Shown piece after piece: positions 1-7,558 of a stretch of 17,118 nt of DNA (within the stretch, counting starts at the first letter, position 1; each line of letters begins with the position of its first letter). The notes under the pieces are model-generated. The model searched no databases. It saw nothing but the letters and a program-made list of their open reading frames with translations, and had not been told where the DNA came from. The DNA is from UBA4729 sp038236865. Its GTDB lineage: Bacteria > Patescibacteriota > Saccharimonadia > Saccharimonadales > UBA4665. The position numbers and the translations under genes were made by a program. The stretch spans positions 1 to 17,118 of the forward strand of contig JBBRZI010000025.1 of assembly GCA_038236865.1 (NCBI GenBank), given 5' to 3'.

Positions 1-593
1 ATAAAGATATCACCTTTGCGGTGCGTGGCCTTGATGCCTACAAATATTTGAAGTTCGAAGCCGGCGTCCACCGCGTCCAGCGTGTCCCGGTGACCGAAAG
101 CCAAGGCCGAATCCACACCTCGACCACGACCGTGGCGGTCCTGCCGGAAGCCGAAGAATCAGAAATCGAAATCAACCCCGCAGACCTGCGTATCGACGTC
201 TACCGCAGTGGCGGCCACGGCGGACAATCCGTCAACACCACCGACTCGGCCGTGCGTATCACCCACCTGCCATCTGGCCTGGTCGTATCGAACCAGGACG
301 AAAAGTCACAAATCAAAAACAAAGCCAAAGCCATGAGCGTGCTACGGGCCCGACTGCTCGCCATAAAAACTGATGAAGAGCAAAAGCATTTGTCCGATGA
401 ACGCAAGAAGCTCATCGGCTCGGGCGATCGCTCCGAAAAGATTCGCACCTACAACTTTCCGCAGGATCGTATTACCGACCACCGGATTGGTTACAGCCGT
501 TCCAACATTCCGGCTGCCCTGGCTGGCGATATCGACGATTTGATTGAGCACCTGCAAGCTGCCGAATACGAGTTACTTAGTAAAGAAAGCTAA
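1..593 (+). CDS. prfA: Peptide chain release factor 1 (RF1), C-terminal part, 5' end outside window
   Basis: RF1 recognises UAA and UAG in the ribosomal A site and triggers hydrolysis of peptidyl-tRNA. The frame (codons from base 3) is open at the left edge, so the N-terminal domain lies upstream and the GTG at 21 is not the start. Visible landmarks are the stop-codon-reading tripeptide P-V-T at 87-95 within RVPVTESQGRIHTS, which is the RF1-type PxT rather than the SPF of RF2; the catalytic GGQ at 219-227 within SGGHGGQSVNTTDSAVRI; and the family signatures DERSQ-like DEKSQIKNKAKA and GSGDRSEKIRTYNFPQ. The stop is TAA at 591-593. prmC, whose product methylates the GGQ glutamine, follows after 10 nt, a common bacterial pairing. 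Identification is secure. Confidence 0.97.
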   Translation, partial: KDITFAVRGLDAYKYLKFEAGVHRVQRVPVTESQGRIHTSTTTVAVLPEAEESEIEINPADLRIDVYRSGGHGGQSVNTTDSAVRITHLPSGLVVSNQDEKSQIKNKAKAMSVLRARLLAIKTDEEQKHLSDERKKLIGSGDRSEKIRTYNFPQDRITDHRIGYSRSNIPAALAGDIDDLIEHLQAAEYELLSKES

Positions 594-603
594 CCTTCGC
601 CCA

Positions 604-1428
604 ATGGGACCTAACCCGACAGTTGGTCATTTTTTACTCACCGCTACACGGCAGCTGACGGCTGCCGGCATTGTGACTGCGCGCCTCGATACACTCGTAC
701 TCATGGAAGATCAACTCGGCCGAGACCGGGCCTATTTACTGGCCCATCCGGAAGCCATAATGACCAGCGATGACAAAGATGTGCTCAGCCAACAGCTGCA
801 GCAACGAACACAGCACATCCCCGTAGCCTATATCCGCGGCAAGTCAGAATTTTACGGACGGGAGTTTGTGATCACCCCCGCCGTGCTGCAGCCGCGTCCG
901 GAATCGGAAACGATGATAGAGCAGCTTTTGGAGCTCGACTTACCCGCCCACTCGCGGATTGCGGACGTCGGTGCGGGCAGTGGTGCACTCGGCATTACCG
1001 CCCAGCTCGAGCTACCAACAGCCCAGGTTGAGCTCCTAGAGATCGACCAAGGCGCTATAGCCGTTGCCAGAATGAATGTTGTTAATCACACACTGTCAAT
1101 TGCAGTCGTGCAAAGTGACCTCTTGAAGCAATCGCCACAAAACTACGATGTACTACTGTGCAACCTGCCCTATGTACCAGATGATTTTCACATCAACACC
1201 GCTGCGCTGCACGAACCGAAACTGGCCCTGTTCGGTGGCCCGGATGGACTCGACCTGTACCGAGCCCTGTTCGCCGATATGCAAAATTTGCAACATAAGC
1301 CGTTGTATATTTTAACTGAATCTTTGCCGCCCCAACACGTGACGCTACGCCTAATCGCCGCTGCACATGGTTACCACCAACAGATGAGCGATGACTTTAT
1401 CCAGGTGTTTACCCGGCAGTTAACCTAG
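604..1428 (+). CDS. prmC: Peptide chain release factor N5-glutamine methyltransferase PrmC
   Basis: SAM-dependent methyltransferase that modifies the glutamine of the GGQ loop of release factors. The 274-residue product has the expected length. An N-terminal helical RF-binding domain (about 1-75) is followed by the family pattern F-Y-G-R-E-F ... P-R-P-E-S-E at 83-102, the SAM motif I DVGAGSGALG at 121-130, the acidic motif II around LLEID at 144-148, and the substrate-glutamine motif at 187-190. That last motif is NLPY instead of the usual NPPY, a difference at the second position. The ATG at 604 is preferred because it sits 10 nt after the prfA stop and gives a normal N-terminus; a TTG at 544 would overlap prfA by 50 nt. 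No clear Shine-Dalgarno is seen, so translation may be coupled to prfA. Confidence 0.93.
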   Translation: MGPNPTVGHFLLTATRQLTAAGIVTARLDTLVLMEDQLGRDRAYLLAHPEAIMTSDDKDVLSQQLQQRTQHIPVAYIRGKSEFYGREFVITPAVLQPRPESETMIEQLLELDLPAHSRIADVGAGSGALGITAQLELPTAQVELLEIDQGAIAVARMNVVNHTLSIAVVQSDLLKQSPQNYDVLLCNLPYVPDDFHINTAALHEPKLALFGGPDGLDLYRALFADMQNLQHKPLYILTESLPPQHVTLRLIAAAHGYHQQMSDDFIQVFTRQLT

Positions 1429-1562
1429 CCCGGTAGGCGGCCCGTTTGAGCTTTCTGTAAGTATTGCAGCCGGTGCTCACCCGCCCATAACGATAGTAAA
1501 CTAAGTATTCAAACTGCCTTATTATTGAAATTTCTATGTATATTCCTGATCACAAAAATAGG

Positions 1563-1568
1563 TATACT
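1563..1568 (+). promoter_or_regulatory. Possible -10 box, plus strand, in the prmC-htrA gap
   Basis: TATACT lies in an AT-rich stretch (about 1495-1570) between two convergent genes, with no good -35 at 17 bp. An ATG follows at 1574, only 5 nt later, and another at 1585. The placement resembles the short-leader promoters elsewhere in this window, but there is no independent support. Confidence 0.25.
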
Positions 1569-1573
1569 CGGTG

Positions 1574-1687
1574 ATGAATCGTCCATGGATACATATTGCC
1601 TGCCGGCTCGTAGGCCCGTATACGAATTTTATTGCCAAGGCACGAGCCGGCCTAGGCTGGCGAAATTATTTACAATCAGGGTATTAA
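1574..1687 (+). CDS. Possible 37-residue small protein, unrecognised
   Basis: An ATG at 1574 opens a 37-codon frame ending in TAA at 1685-1687, overlapping the stop of the convergent HtrA gene by 4 nt. The predicted peptide starts MNRPWIHIACRLVG and ends GLGWRNYLQSGY, with two Trp, several Arg and mixed hydrophobic residues, which is more protein-like than most chance frames. It has a possible -10 box just upstream but no Shine-Dalgarno. Nearly half of it coincides with the inverted repeat at 1602-1651, so the stretch could equally be a non-coding RNA or terminator. I do not recognise a family. Confidence 0.22.
   Translation: MNRPWIHIACRLVGPYTNFIAKARAGLGWRNYLQSGY
1602..1651. terminator. Hairpin between convergent prmC and htrA
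   Basis: A perfect 10-bp inverted repeat, GCCGGCTCGT (1602-1611) and ACGAGCCGGC (1642-1651), encloses a 30-nt loop. It lies 33 bp past the HtrA stop and could stop transcripts from that side. Neither side has a T-run, so it is not a canonical intrinsic terminator. The rest of the 255-bp gap (1429-1683) shows only AT-rich sequence and a weak promoter-like box. Confidence 0.35.
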
Positions 1688-3021
1688 TTGGTCGGCAAAG
1701 CCGCGAGTTTGACGTTAACTTTTTGCGATTTACCGTCACGAATCACGGTCAGCGAAACCGCATCACCCGGCTTGTATTGGTCGAGTAAGCTCGTGAGACT
1801 GTGGGTTTTATCTACTTTGTCGCTGTCGATTTGGGTGATCACATCGTTCTCTCGCAAACCAGCTTGTTCGGCCGGACTGTCAGCCACAACCGAAGGCTCC
1901 GCCGGGTCGGCCGCCGGCACAATAAAGGCACCGCTTTGCACACCGATCTTATAATGATCGGCAATATCAGGCGTGAGTAATACGTAGTGGACGCCCAAAA
2001 ATGCTCGTTCAAACTTACCGGTTGTAAGCACTTGATTGATCAGCCCTTTGACGTCATTAATGGGGATGGAGAAACCGATATTCTGGGCATTGCCGGCAAT
2101 GGCCGTATTGATGCCGATGACCTGCCCGTTAAGGTTCACGAGCGGGCCGCCCGAGTTTCCTTCGTTAATGGCGGCATCGGTTTGGAAAAGATTGTCGAGG
2201 CTTTCTGTGGCGTCGCTCGAGCCTGTAAACGGATTACTATTACCGCCCCCGCTGCTGGCTTGAACACTACGGGCATAGCCGGAGATAATGCCGCTCGTGA
2301 CGCTGTTCTGGAACTGGCCGAGGGCGTTACCGATGGCGATGACGTCGTCACCGACCTGGACAGTGGCCGAGTCACCAATGGCGGCTGGGGTTAGCTTGTG
2401 CCCTTTGGTGTCGTTAATCTTCAAAAAAGCAACATCGAGACTATCACTCGCACTGGTCCGTCCGAGCACACTGACGTCTTTGAGCTCCGTGCCATCACTG
2501 AGCGTGATACTCACCTTCGTCGTGCCATCCGGTACAACGTGTCGGTTAGTCACAATCAGGCCACTGCCGCTAATAATAATGCCCGTTCCGGCGGCTTCCT
2601 GGGACTGCGGCGCAACGTTGCCAAACGGCGATAAGCTATCCTGCGGGCCCGTACTGGTGATGCTGACGTTGATACTGACGACGCTCGGACCGACCTTTTT
2701 CGCAATTTGGCTGATCAGCTGGCTCTGGCTGGTGACGATTTTCTTTTGGTGGGACAGGCTAGAACTACCAAACCCGTTGCTACTACGGCTCCCTACATAA
2801 CCGCCTACAAAGCCACCCAACAACGCAATCGCCACAAAAACACCAGCCAGCAAACCGGCGCGGACGCGCTCACTCTTTGGTAGGTTGGGCCGGGTTGGTC
2901 GCCAGGTTGGAACGGAAAATGAAATGGTTTTAGCGCCAGACTTCGCTGGTCGGCTGATCGCTGTGTGCGTATCAGTAGTTGATTCAGTGTCTATATCATC
3001 AGTTGCAGCTGGATTATTCAT
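1684..3021 (-). CDS. Membrane-anchored HtrA/DegP-family serine protease with PDZ domain
   Basis: A trypsin-fold protease that degrades or handles misfolded extracytoplasmic proteins. The 445-residue product has a Ser/Thr/Pro-rich cytoplasmic N-terminus, one membrane segment at about 55-76 (AGLLAGVFVAIALLGGFVGG), a protease domain at about 95-335 and one C-terminal PDZ domain at about 340-440. The catalytic triad is intact: His161 in TNRHVV, Asp196 in SLDVAFLKI, and Ser290 in NEGNSGGPLV. There is no cleavable signal peptide, so it should be anchored with the protease outside, like Gram-positive HtrA proteins. It is the last gene of the minus-strand envelope operon, 22 bp after the upstream membrane-protein gene. 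The ATG at 3021 is supported by AAGAGG at 3028-3033. One PDZ domain rather than the two of DegP fits this anchored subclass. Confidence 0.95.
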   Translation of the reverse strand: MNNPAATDDIDTESTTDTHTAISRPAKSGAKTISFSVPTWRPTRPNLPKSERVRAGLLAGVFVAIALLGGFVGGYVGSRSSNGFGSSSLSHQKKIVTSQSQLISQIAKKVGPSVVSINVSITSTGPQDSLSPFGNVAPQSQEAAGTGIIISGSGLIVTNRHVVPDGTTKVSITLSDGTELKDVSVLGRTSASDSLDVAFLKINDTKGHKLTPAAIGDSATVQVGDDVIAIGNALGQFQNSVTSGIISGYARSVQASSGGGNSNPFTGSSDATESLDNLFQTDAAINEGNSGGPLVNLNGQVIGINTAIAGNAQNIGFSIPINDVKGLINQVLTTGKFERAFLGVHYVLLTPDIADHYKIGVQSGAFIVPAADPAEPSVVADSPAEQAGLRENDVITQIDSDKVDKTHSLTSLLDQYKPGDAVSLTVIRDGKSQKVNVKLAALPTN

Positions 3022-3027
3022 CTAAAA

Positions 3028-3033
3028 CCTCTT
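3028..3033 (-). promoter_or_regulatory. Shine-Dalgarno site of the htrA-like gene
   Basis: AAGAGG on the minus strand, 6 nt before the ATG at 3021. It fixes that start and shows that this internal operon gene uses SD-led initiation, unlike the operon-first genes of the window. Confidence 0.6.
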
Positions 3034-3043
3034 ATCGTAACTA

Positions 3044-3802
3044 CTATACTACTTTGTCGCCCCAATCAGAGAACGTTAGCACGACGAGTACGATGGCAAG
3101 CATGATAAAGACGAATTGCCGGCGTAAGCCTTTGCTCAGGCGTTCAGTGTTATCGAGGTAGTACAAGACCGCCAAACCGTAGCCTAAAGTCGTCAGTAGC
3201 AATGTTGGTTGGGCAACAACCCGGTAATAGAGCAACCAGTGCCCGAGCAACCACGCCAGGGCTGCCCCAAAGTAGCCCCAGATATACGAGAATAACCGGG
3301 CGTAGGGTTCATTGAAGCCATCAAAGAAGTGACGCGCCGCCAAGAAACAGATAAGGCCCGTCAGCAAGGTGATGCCGTAGAGCGGGCCAGCTGCCCAGGC
3401 AAGGTAGAGGGCCGACAGCCCAAGTAACTGGGCGGTAAAAGCCTGCGCCGAAATCATCAGAATGCTGCTGGCCGGTTTGATATAGATCAGCCAAACACCG
3501 TATAGCACCGCCCACATCAATTGGAAGGCGGATGAACCATCGGCGTGGACCATGAATAGAACAATTGATAGCCCCACGATTAAGTCGACCGCGTTCGCAC
3601 GGACATTGGCAGCCCAGAACCGAGGTCGGACGGCAAACATACGCCATTTACTTAATATCACCACACTGAACGCGAGCTGTACAAAGTTGGAGTTCGCTCG
3701 AACAAGTATGAAGATGACAACTGGCAATATCACCCGCAGCAGTAGGTGTAGTACGTGGGCAATGCCACTGGTAGGTTTAGCCTTGGCTAGTAGAGGTCTC
3801 AT
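3044..3802 (-). CDS. Multipass integral membrane protein, function unknown
   Basis: A 252-residue, strongly hydrophobic protein with about eight predicted membrane helices by eye (near 16-35, 38-52, 70-87, 92-109, 114-134, 136-152, 166-188, 198-215 and 226-243). Short charged stretches separate them, for example KWRMFAVRPRF near 52-62 and NTERLSKGLRRQ near 218-229. I recognise no catalytic motif or family. Its start lies inside the upstream LCP gene (26-bp overlap), with an AGGTAG-like site a few bases before the ATG, which suggests translational coupling. Cotranscription with an LCP ligase and an HtrA protease suggests an envelope role, perhaps in handling a lipid-linked wall polymer, but that is inference from position only. 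Confidence 0.85.
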   Translation of the reverse strand: MRPLLAKAKPTSGIAHVLHLLLRVILPVVIFILVRANSNFVQLAFSVVILSKWRMFAVRPRFWAANVRANAVDLIVGLSIVLFMVHADGSSAFQLMWAVLYGVWLIYIKPASSILMISAQAFTAQLLGLSALYLAWAAGPLYGITLLTGLICFLAARHFFDGFNEPYARLFSYIWGYFGAALAWLLGHWLLYYRVVAQPTLLLTTLGYGLAVLYYLDNTERLSKGLRRQFVFIMLAIVLVVLTFSDWGDKVV

Positions 3803-5483
3803 CGCTACCTACTATAATAACAAAATCGGCTTGATTTTGCTGGATAGCAGGATCGGGCAACGTCGTGGTCGCGGTCGCGTTTAGGCGCTGCTCGAGATAG
3901 TGCTTGGTGTATTTGTCTTTGCCGTGGCTCAAATCGATGACCATCGTGTGGACGTAACCAGAGGTCGGAGCGTTACCGATGCCGACGACATTGTAGCCAT
4001 ACGACTTCAACAGATCGCTCTGGCTAGTAGCCAGACCCGGTTGGGCAGTGCCATTTAGAATTACTATTCTCGCATTTTCTTTGGCGAGGTATGGGTCTTT
4101 GAGCTGTCCGCGTACAAAGTTTTGAATGATGCTGTAGCTAAACAGGCCGGCTTTGGGTTGCACCGTCGACTGGCCGTTGATCATGCCAGTGGTTATCAGA
4201 TTTTTGCCAGCGTCACCCAGCCCAATCGAATTAGTGTTTGCTGGCGTAACATCCTTAAAGATATCGTAGAGGCGGCTGCCATCGTTGAGGCTCAAATCGG
4301 TTTGCACGTTGTTGCCAAAAGCGCTCATCAGACCAGCCAATTTGATGGGATTACTGAGCGTGCCGAGGTTCTTGGCCTTTTCCTTGAGCGCCAGCAGCAC
4401 AGTTCGCTGCCGCTCCGAGCGGGCGAAGTCGGTGCTCGTTTCACGCGAGCGTACATATATAAGAGCGTGTTTGCCGTCAAAGGTTTGGGGTCCGGCCTTG
4501 GCCAAGGTTGATTTGCCGGCATTCTCCCACGCCATAGTCGGGTCTACCAGATCTGTTGGAACATTGACTTCAACTCCACCAAGCGTATCGACGGCTTGAC
4601 GAAATGCCTGGAAATCAAGCAGCATATTATAATGAATCGGCACACCAACGACATTTTCGACCGCCTGATCAACGAGGTCAAAGCCAGCTTGCACCGCTTG
4701 AGGGTTACTATTATCGTTGCTGATCTTGCCGAGCGTTTTGTACTTACCTGTCTCCCAGGCGGCGTTGATTTTCATGGCACCATGACTTGGCACGTCAACC
4801 CAAAGGTCGCGCGGTATGCTCAGCAGTGTCGAAGTATGATTGATCGGGTCAATGCTAGCCAGCATCATGGTATCGGTTAGGTCGGGCGCATCGTGCGAGC
4901 CGCCACCGCGACCAAGCAGAAGCACATTAATGCGGCCATCACCTTCGCCCTTGAGCAGTGTTGGGTCGACATTGGTTTTGAGGGCTGCAGCCGAAACCGA
5001 GCTACCCTTGAATACCCGGTGCAACTTGAGATAGCCTTGCGAAAATAATAAGCCGCCAAGACCGGTCAGCAAAATGAGCATTGTAGCGACGCCCCGGAAA
5101 GCCAGTCGGCGGAATGATGCCCATTTACGGCCACGAACAAGCGGCGCGGGCCGCTGCTCCGGGCTCGTATCGCCCGGCAAGCCCATGTCAACACGCGGCA
5201 AGCGGCGGGCTGGTGTTTGTACGGGTATCTCAAGATTCGGTATGACGCCAGAGCTAGGGATAGACTGAACGTGGCGTACGTCATTGTTGCTGATGCGTTG
5301 TTGCGACACAATAACCGGGTGAGCCTTAGTGGGCGCGGCGCGGCGCGACAGCGGTGGCCGACGAGCAAATGGCAGGAGCGGGGCCGTTGGGAGAGCCGCC
5401 TGAGAATTGCTAATTCTAAAACCGTCAATTGTTTGACGTCGTGTTTGTATTTCTTGCCGCGTTTTAAATCTTGAACTATCCAT
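3777..5483 (-). CDS. LytR-CpsA-Psr (LCP) family protein with LytR_C domain
   Basis: LCP proteins transfer undecaprenyl-linked glycopolymers to peptidoglycan on the outer face of the membrane. The 568-residue product has a long basic, Pro-rich cytoplasmic N-terminus (1-125), one membrane segment at about 130-150, an LCP domain at about 183-370 and a LytR_C domain at about 470-560. Diagnostic LCP features are RINVLLLGRGGG near 184-195, the T-D-T-M-M-L motif near 203-208, S-I-P-R-D at 222-226, and the arginine-rich YVRSRETSTDFARSERQR at 343-360. The C-terminal domain opens with ARIVILNGTAQPGLA, typical of LytR_C. The N-terminal tail is longer than in most LCP proteins. This is the first gene of a three-gene operon with a well-formed promoter only 12 nt upstream of the ATG. 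Confidence 0.95.
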   Translation of the reverse strand: MDSSRFKTRQEIQTRRQTIDGFRISNSQAALPTAPLLPFARRPPLSRRAAPTKAHPVIVSQQRISNNDVRHVQSIPSSGVIPNLEIPVQTPARRLPRVDMGLPGDTSPEQRPAPLVRGRKWASFRRLAFRGVATMLILLTGLGGLLFSQGYLKLHRVFKGSSVSAAALKTNVDPTLLKGEGDGRINVLLLGRGGGSHDAPDLTDTMMLASIDPINHTSTLLSIPRDLWVDVPSHGAMKINAAWETGKYKTLGKISNDNSNPQAVQAGFDLVDQAVENVVGVPIHYNMLLDFQAFRQAVDTLGGVEVNVPTDLVDPTMAWENAGKSTLAKAGPQTFDGKHALIYVRSRETSTDFARSERQRTVLLALKEKAKNLGTLSNPIKLAGLMSAFGNNVQTDLSLNDGSRLYDIFKDVTPANTNSIGLGDAGKNLITTGMINGQSTVQPKAGLFSYSIIQNFVRGQLKDPYLAKENARIVILNGTAQPGLATSQSDLLKSYGYNVVGIGNAPTSGYVHTMVIDLSHGKDKYTKHYLEQRLNATATTTLPDPAIQQNQADFVIIVGSDETSTSQG

Positions 5484-5495
5484 CTAGTAGAGATC

Positions 5496-5524
5496 AGTAT
5501 AGCGATATAACGCTTATGAGTAAA
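5496..5524 (-). promoter_or_regulatory. Promoter of the LCP-membrane protein-HtrA operon
   Basis: On the minus strand, -35 TTTACT (5519-5524), a 17-bp spacer and -10 TATACT (5496-5501). Only 12 nt separate the -10 from the ATG at 5483, so the predicted transcript starts about five or six bases before the start codon. No Shine-Dalgarno is present, consistent with a near-leaderless mRNA. Confidence 0.65.
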
Positions 5525-5560
5525 CCCTGGAACCGCTATGCATCACTCACATTTCTATCG

Positions 5561-5606
5561 TTAAGGCCCTCACCCTAACGTATGGTGGCAGAATGTAGGC
5601 CGTTAA
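5561..5606. other. Imperfect inverted repeat in the LCP-lepB divergent region
   Basis: TTAAGGCC (5561-5568) can pair with GGCCGTTAA (5598-5606) with one bulged base, and CACC/GGTG can pair inside the loop. It lies between two divergent promoters and could be an operator or chance. The remainder of this 171-bp gap holds only the two promoters. Confidence 0.2.
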
Positions 5607-5635
5607 TAAAACACCACTCCTCAAATCAATCTTTC

Positions 5636-5644
5636 TGCTATAGT
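5636..5644 (+). promoter_or_regulatory. Extended -10 promoter of the signal peptidase gene
   Basis: TGCTATAGT matches an extended -10 (TGn followed by TATAGT at 5639-5644). There is no good -35, as expected for extended -10 promoters. It ends 10 nt before the ATG at 5655, so the leader would be about four bases. The same nonamer precedes parB. Confidence 0.6.
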
Positions 5645-5654
5645 AAATGGCACT

Positions 5655-6371
5655 ATGGATAATGATTTTCGACCAGGGCACTCTGAGCACGGCAGCGACC
5701 TGCACCAGCCGCCCCGACAGCCTGGTGCGGCCGGACCCGTCACTACCGTCAAGCCCACTCCCGCCAACCCAACTCCACGCGCAGCAAAACCCGAAAACTC
5801 CGGTCTTCACGATCTATTTTCGACCATTGGTGTGCTCGTCACTGCGTTGTTTGTTGCCCTGTTGATGATTACGTTCGTGTTCCGTTCGTATCAAGTCGAC
5901 GGCCCGAGCATGCAAAGCACCCTCCAAAACTCCGACAAGCTCATCATCTGGAAAATCCCCCGCACCTGGGCCCGCATTACGCACCACGATTACATTCCAA
6001 AACGCGGCGATATCATTGTCTTTACCGAAAGCGGTCTTAGTCAGTTCGGCCAAAATGACAGCAAGCAATTGATCAAGCGCGTCATCGGATTACCCGGCGA
6101 TCGAGTCGTCGTCAAAGACGGCTACCTAACGATCTATAATGCCGCTCATCCGGGTGGTTTCCAGCCAGATAAAACCCTGCCGTATGGTGACGTCATTCCC
6201 ACTACCTCTGGTGATGTCGACAAAACCCTCAAGGCCGGTCAACTATTTGTCTGCGGCGACAACCGCCCCGATTCGCTCGATTCAAGAGCCTTTGGGCCGA
6301 TCGATGCCAGTCAGGTCATTGGCCAACTTGTTGTCCGCGTCTTCCCTATCAACAAGGCCATGCCGTTTTAA
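5655..6371 (+). CDS. lepB: Signal peptidase I
   Basis: A Ser/Lys-dyad membrane protease that removes signal peptides from exported proteins on the outer face of the membrane. The 238-residue product has a Pro-rich cytoplasmic tail (1-50), one membrane anchor at about 55-76 and the S26 catalytic domain. Box B is DGPSMQSTL with nucleophile Ser85, box D is LIKRVIGLPGD with general base Lys141, and box E is GDNRPDSLDSRAFGPI at 201-216. The chain ends shortly after box E, as in Gram-positive SipS-type enzymes, without the large insertion of enterobacterial LepB. The ATG at 5655 is favoured by its distance from the extended -10; an out-of-frame ATG at 5647 is not used. It stands alone, convergent with parB across 185 bp (6372-6556) in which I see only weak short hairpins, such as AACTG/CAGTT at 6440-6457. 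Confidence 0.96.
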   Translation: MDNDFRPGHSEHGSDLHQPPRQPGAAGPVTTVKPTPANPTPRAAKPENSGLHDLFSTIGVLVTALFVALLMITFVFRSYQVDGPSMQSTLQNSDKLIIWKIPRTWARITHHDYIPKRGDIIVFTESGLSQFGQNDSKQLIKRVIGLPGDRVVVKDGYLTIYNAAHPGGFQPDKTLPYGDVIPTTSGDVDKTLKAGQLFVCGDNRPDSLDSRAFGPIDASQVIGQLVVRVFPINKAMPF

Positions 6372-6556
6372 CGCTAGCGGCTTTCATGTGTATACGTTAA
6401 AGCATCCCTCTTTCTCCTATCTCATTCAAGAAGTTACCCAACTGAGCTCAACCAGTTCTGTCTTGTCCACGGCAAGCGGCTCATAGTCGCAATAAGTTGC
6501 TGACGCTCCCGCAAGCTCTACTGATTCGATCGATGAATGGCAGCTACTAGAAAAGC

Positions 6557-7423
6557 TTAGTTAAGATGAGTGATAATTTGTTCGAGCTCAGCATCGGATT
6601 TGAAAACGATTTCCAAGCGGCCACCTTTGGCGGTGCGCCTGATAAAAACCGGAGTACCCAATTGCTTAGCCAGGGCCTTCGTAATAGGTGTCTCGGTTTG
6701 AACGCGGGCGTGCGCTTGACTAGCGTCTTTGACGCCGTCCTTATGGCTCGTCACGAATCGTTCGGCTTCACGCACGCTCCAACCATGTTTGATAATGAGC
6801 GCCAATAAATCAGCTTGGGTGGCGGGGTTAGCTTTCAGCGCCAAAACTGCCCGGGCGTGGCCTTCACTAATTTTGTGTTCAACGAGTGCCGCTTGCGCAG
6901 CGGCCGGCAATTGGAGCAGCCTCACGATATTGTTCACGGTACTAGGCGCTTTGCCGAGGCGTTTAGCGATCGTTTCAAACGATATAGAAAATTGTTCATG
7001 CAGCCGATACAGCGAGGTCGCCTGCTCGAGGGCCGACAAATCGACACGCTGAACGTTTTCGACAAGAGAGATCTCAAGTTCTTCGAGCTCCTTCAGAGTC
7101 CGCACCACTGCCGGTACCCGTTTGAGCCCGGCTAGCTTTGAGGCTCGGTAACGGCGCTCGCCGGCGACAATTTGGTATTGCCCGGTCTTTAGCGGCCGAA
7201 CTACCAGAGGTAGGAGCACCCCGTAGCTCTTAATTGAGTCGGCGAGTTCGGCCAATGCCGTCTCATCAAAGTGGCGACGCGGCTGCTCGGGGTTCGTAAT
7301 AACTTCGGTGATAGCTAGCTTTTGGATACGTTCGTCGTCGTTAACAATCAGCGCTTTATCAAACGTCTGCGGTAACAGTGCTTCAAACCCCCGCCCTAAG
7401 CCTCTTTTTGCTGTTTGTGCCAT
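6557..7423 (-). CDS. parB: Chromosome-partitioning protein ParB
   Basis: A CTP-dependent DNA clamp that loads at parS sites and drives origin segregation with ParA. The 288-residue product begins with the basic motif KRGLGRGFEALLP (6-18), which in the family contacts ParA. The ParB/sulfiredoxin-like CTPase domain (about 35-125) holds NPEQPRRHF, GERRYRA at 88-94 and ENVQR at 122-126. A helix-turn-helix domain follows (about 145-175, FETIAKRLGKAPSTVNNIVRL region), then a C-terminal dimerisation segment. Domain order and length are normal. It lies downstream of parA but is separated by 132 bp with its own extended -10 promoter and a heptamer hairpin, so expression may be independent of parA. I found no convincing parS in the window. 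Confidence 0.95.
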   Translation of the reverse strand: MAQTAKRGLGRGFEALLPQTFDKALIVNDDERIQKLAITEVITNPEQPRRHFDETALAELADSIKSYGVLLPLVVRPLKTGQYQIVAGERRYRASKLAGLKRVPAVVRTLKELEELEISLVENVQRVDLSALEQATSLYRLHEQFSISFETIAKRLGKAPSTVNNIVRLLQLPAAAQAALVEHKISEGHARAVLALKANPATQADLLALIIKHGWSVREAERFVTSHKDGVKDASQAHARVQTETPITKALAKQLGTPVFIRRTAKGGRLEIVFKSDAELEQIITHLN

Positions 7424-7432
7424 ATGTCCCTC

Positions 7433-7441
7433 ACTATAGCA
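7433..7441 (-). promoter_or_regulatory. Extended -10 promoter of parB
   Basis: On the minus strand, TGCTATAGT (7441 to 7433) ends 9 nt before the parB ATG at 7423. A weak TGTAAA lies 17 bp upstream of TATAGT. The predicted start site falls within a few bases of the ATG, so the message is near-leaderless. GAGGGAC immediately before the ATG is too close to act as a normal ribosome binding site. Confidence 0.55.
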
Positions 7442-7474
7442 TAATTGAGGTGCAGTTTACAGAGGCCACCGGGT

Positions 7475-7558
7475 AGCAAAAAGTAATTAGGAAATAGGAA
7501 TTAGTAGCTTCCCCTGCTTTTTGCTTCCTACTTTCTACTTCCTACTTCCTGGTTCCTA
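7475..7558. repeat. Heptamer-repeat inverted repeat downstream of parA
   Basis: On the minus strand the parA stop TAG starts a degenerate run of TAGGAAG heptamers (about 7556 to 7526). On the plus strand the opposite side carries TAGGAAA-TAGGAAT-TAG (about 7488-7504). Between them AGCAAAAAG (7475-7483) and CTTTTTGCT (7517-7525) form a perfect 9-bp inverted repeat. The arms face each other and could fold into a hairpin, possibly ending parA transcripts. A similar architecture with different heptamers occurs at 9848-9950. Confidence 0.6.

Noticed and set aside
544..603. TTG start of prmC overlapping prfA
   Set aside because: The added residues have no PrmC similarity, and ATG at 604 directly after the prfA stop gives a normal N-terminus.
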